A DNA stretch of 10,946 nt from Cerioporus squamosus (taxonomy: Eukaryota > Basidiomycota > Agaricomycetes > Polyporales > Polyporaceae). Each line of letters begins with the position of its first letter. The first letter of the stretch is position 1. The DNA is taken from the NCBI GenBank assembly GCA_022592435.1, contig JABYQS010000933.1, forward strand, positions 1-10,946. The letters run 5' to 3'. Position numbers and translations under genes: made by a program. A model generated the notes under the pieces. The model had not been told where the DNA came from. It worked only from the letters and a program-made list of their open reading frames with translations, and did no database searches. Shown here piece after piece: positions 8,633-10,946 of this stretch.

Positions 8633-10941
8633 CTACTCTCCGCGCGGCGCGAGCGACACGCGCAGAGGCATCTGCGCGCCCTTCTCGAGTTCTCCCTCCA
8701 GCGTCGGCACCATGACGATCGCACTCGTCTTGCAGAGGCGGTTGACGTCCTCGGTGAGCTCGAACTGGAAGTTCGAGACGAGCTCCGTGAGGAAGGCCTG
8801 CAGCTCGTATATCCTATACAAATAAGAGACAGCCCGATGGTCGTGCGCGCCGACACGGTTCCCGAGCCAGGAGAATGGTACCCGCAACAGAGAAAGAAGA
8901 GAAGGCGAGGAGTACGTACGCGAAACGCCACCCGATACACGCTCTGACGCCTCCCGCGAAGGTCAACCTACAAGTGTTGAAGTGATCATTCATTAACCAG
9001 GGCCTCGCGGCAATGGACGCGGTCATGTGGAGGTGACGTACAGGTTCGAGTAGACACCGACTGAAGTGCCGCGCTTGCCCTTGGTCGAGTCGAGCCACCG
9101 CTCGGGATTGAAGGTGTGTGCGTCTTCGCCCCACACGTCCTTCTCCCTATGACCGGAAAGAGAGACTCAGTAACACTCAGCAGCGCTCCTGCCCGACTCG
9201 CACGTACCGGTTATAAGCGCAGACCGACAGGATGACCCTCAGCCCCGCACGAATCGGGATCTCCGTGACGACCTTGCCCGACCGCGTCGTCACCGGCTTC
9301 GACAGCGGCAAGACGTCGTCGCGCAAGCTCTGGCGGAAGAGGTGAGGCACGGCGGGATAGAACCTCAAAATCTCCTTCAAGACAGCCTGGAGGTACGGCA
9401 TCGCTTCGAAGTCCGCGACCGTGAAGTCTGCATCTCCACGCTCGCGTATGATGCGCTCCATGGCATGGACTTCAGCCCGGAGGCGAGTCTGAATGTTGGC
9501 TGCTTGGCTAGCTCGAGCAGGGCCCAGCTCAGCGTGTTCGACGTGGTCTCCTGCCCGGCGAGCATGATGGTCCTGTGGCCTCTGTCAGTGCAATGTCAAG
9601 ACGCGGATGTGGGGTGCTGGGCACACACCTCATCTGTGCGACGATTTCATCATGGCTCATCCGAGACTCCCCGGATTCCTTCGCGTTCTCTCTGACTGTG
9701 CGAAGTCAAGGACTGGACACACATACGGAATCGATCTAAACTCACCAAGGATGCTCATCACATCGCGGTTCCCCTTACCGGATAGAAGATCGTCATTCTT
9801 CATCTCCAGAAGCTCGTTTGCGACATTCCGGGCGACATCGCGGTTCCAACGCGCCTTGTCGAGACCCTTCCCTGGGAGATGATCATAGAAGAACTGCTGG
9901 ATTCCCATGGGGACGTAGTGAGCAACGTTCTGCATGAAGATCTTGGCGTTCGAGGGTGCGGAGAATATCGTCGTCGCGCTATGATGGCCATGTCAATTTG
10001 CCATGAAAGTCGGGCGCTGCGCTGAACGTACATGAGATTGCTATAGGCCCTTCCGAGCTCGCTCGTCTTGTCATCCAGGACGCCAAGCTTGTAGTCGAAA
10101 GCAGCTAGTGTGACGTGCGGGAGAAAGCGGATGAGGGTGCGTTCGTTGACAGCTACCTTCACCGATGGCCTCTAGAGTGGCCGGAGCAATGTATTCATGC
10201 ACGTTCATCTTGATGGAACCGTTCGCATGACCGGTAAGCATATCTCTCCACTTCAATGTCACCTGAGTTCAATCCAGCATTAGGTCTGAACCCAGGCACT
10301 GAGGTGCTTCGTCTCGCGTACCTGTTCAGCATAGTGCCGGAAAACTGGGAGCAGCGCCTTTGATTCCGGGGTGCCAAAGGCAGGGAGCATGACCTTGCGC
10401 TGGCGTTTGTGGGTATCACCTATAGTCCATATCGGCCTTGGATCTGCCACCACCATGTGGACGAAGCTCACCATCCGCCCACGTTAATCCCGTGTCCCCG
10501 ACTAGGCGAGACAGTATGCGTCGTTCCGGCTGTTTCGGAAGCTGTATCCGGACGTCTGGAAGACGTACTGCAGCGCCTTGGGGTCGGATATCCAGAGCAT
10601 GTCCTCCTGCGAGGATCAGACGTTGTTGGTATGTGGGATGTGTATCTCAGTCGAACGATGTGCTCACCCCGAACGGCGCCTTCACGCGTACGACGCTGCC
10701 ATACTGCTCCTGCCACCTAAAGTCGGTGTCGCCCGATTGCTCCTGGAAGAGCTCCGGAAGGTGTCCTGTTCCACCGTCTCGTGTCAGTACGATTCGGGTA
10801 TACGTGTCTGTCTCGCTTACCCAGCCGAATGACGTCGGCTCTGGCCCGGGATGTCGACAGAGACGGCCTGGTCAAGAGTCGGTAGACAGCGTAGAGCAGC
10901 GCAAGGCCCCCAAGGACGACTGCGAGCTCTCCGGGCATCAT
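8633..10941 (-). CDS. Cytochrome P450 monooxygenase, 12 exons, two one-base frameshifts
   Basis: A haem-thiolate monooxygenase expected to be anchored in the ER and fed electrons by a P450 reductase. Exons: 10941-10821, 10765-10668, 10606-10472, 10419-10322, 10262-10157, 10104-10032, 9978-9746, 9695-9629, 9572-9208, 9146-9042, 8967-8920, 8813-8633. All junctions are GT-AG; introns are 50-61 nt except 74 and 106 nt for the last two. Joined, and allowing for two missing bases, it gives about 543 residues, normal for the family. Motifs: N-terminal anchor (about 4-23); helix-C region DTHKRQRK; helix-I AGQETT (316-321); ExxR as EILR (378-381); FNPERW; haem loop FAGGVRACIG with C478 as the iron ligand. 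Frame is lost at 10537-10538 (after SGYSF; the frame resumes with PKQPERR) and at 9490-9491 (after KQPTF; it resumes with TRLRAEVH). All catalytic motifs are intact. It resembles basidiomycete-expanded P450 clades, but I cannot assign a CYP family or a substrate. Confidence 0.92.
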
Positions 10942-10946
10942 GGCGG

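Noticed and set aside
8515..8825. Open frames of up to 178 codons on the plus strand and 141 on the minus over the P450 3' end
   Set aside because: Ser/Arg-rich shadows of the last P450 exon and intron.

Overview
The window looks like nuclear DNA of a wood- or litter-decay basidiomycete (Agaricomycetes, perhaps Polyporales; this is inference). The evidence is many 50-62 nt GT-AG introns, GC-rich exons, a pyrimidine-rich leader behind a TATA box, and gene families common in that group. No rRNA, tRNA, CRISPR array, insertion sequence or recognisable transposon was found.

Layout: (a) 1-2009 is gene-poor or decayed. It holds one small broken reading frame of unknown product (768-1069, +) and ambiguous coding-like fragments. 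(b) A TATA box at 2015-2020 leads into a glycoside hydrolase family 18 gene (2110-3065, +) interrupted by a one-base frameshift. (c) Convergent to it is a three-exon gene (3472-4858, -) for a 423-residue protein with a PPxY motif, an ankyrin-like segment and a C-terminal CaaX-like CIIC. (d) After about 720 bp without a gene comes a many-exon multi-pass membrane protein gene (5578-7690, -), DUF6533-like at its N-terminal end, with one unresolved junction in the middle. (e) After about 940 bp of spacer with promoter-like sequence comes a complete 12-exon cytochrome P450 gene (8633-10941, -) with two one-base frameshifts.

The three large minus-strand genes point the same way but are separately spaced, and nothing ties them into one pathway or biosynthetic cluster. 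The main technical result is that three frameshifts, in two otherwise intact genes, each look like loss of a single C from a short C run of the coding strand. A fourth gene shows a similar one-base loss. This suggests consensus errors at least as strongly as gene decay.
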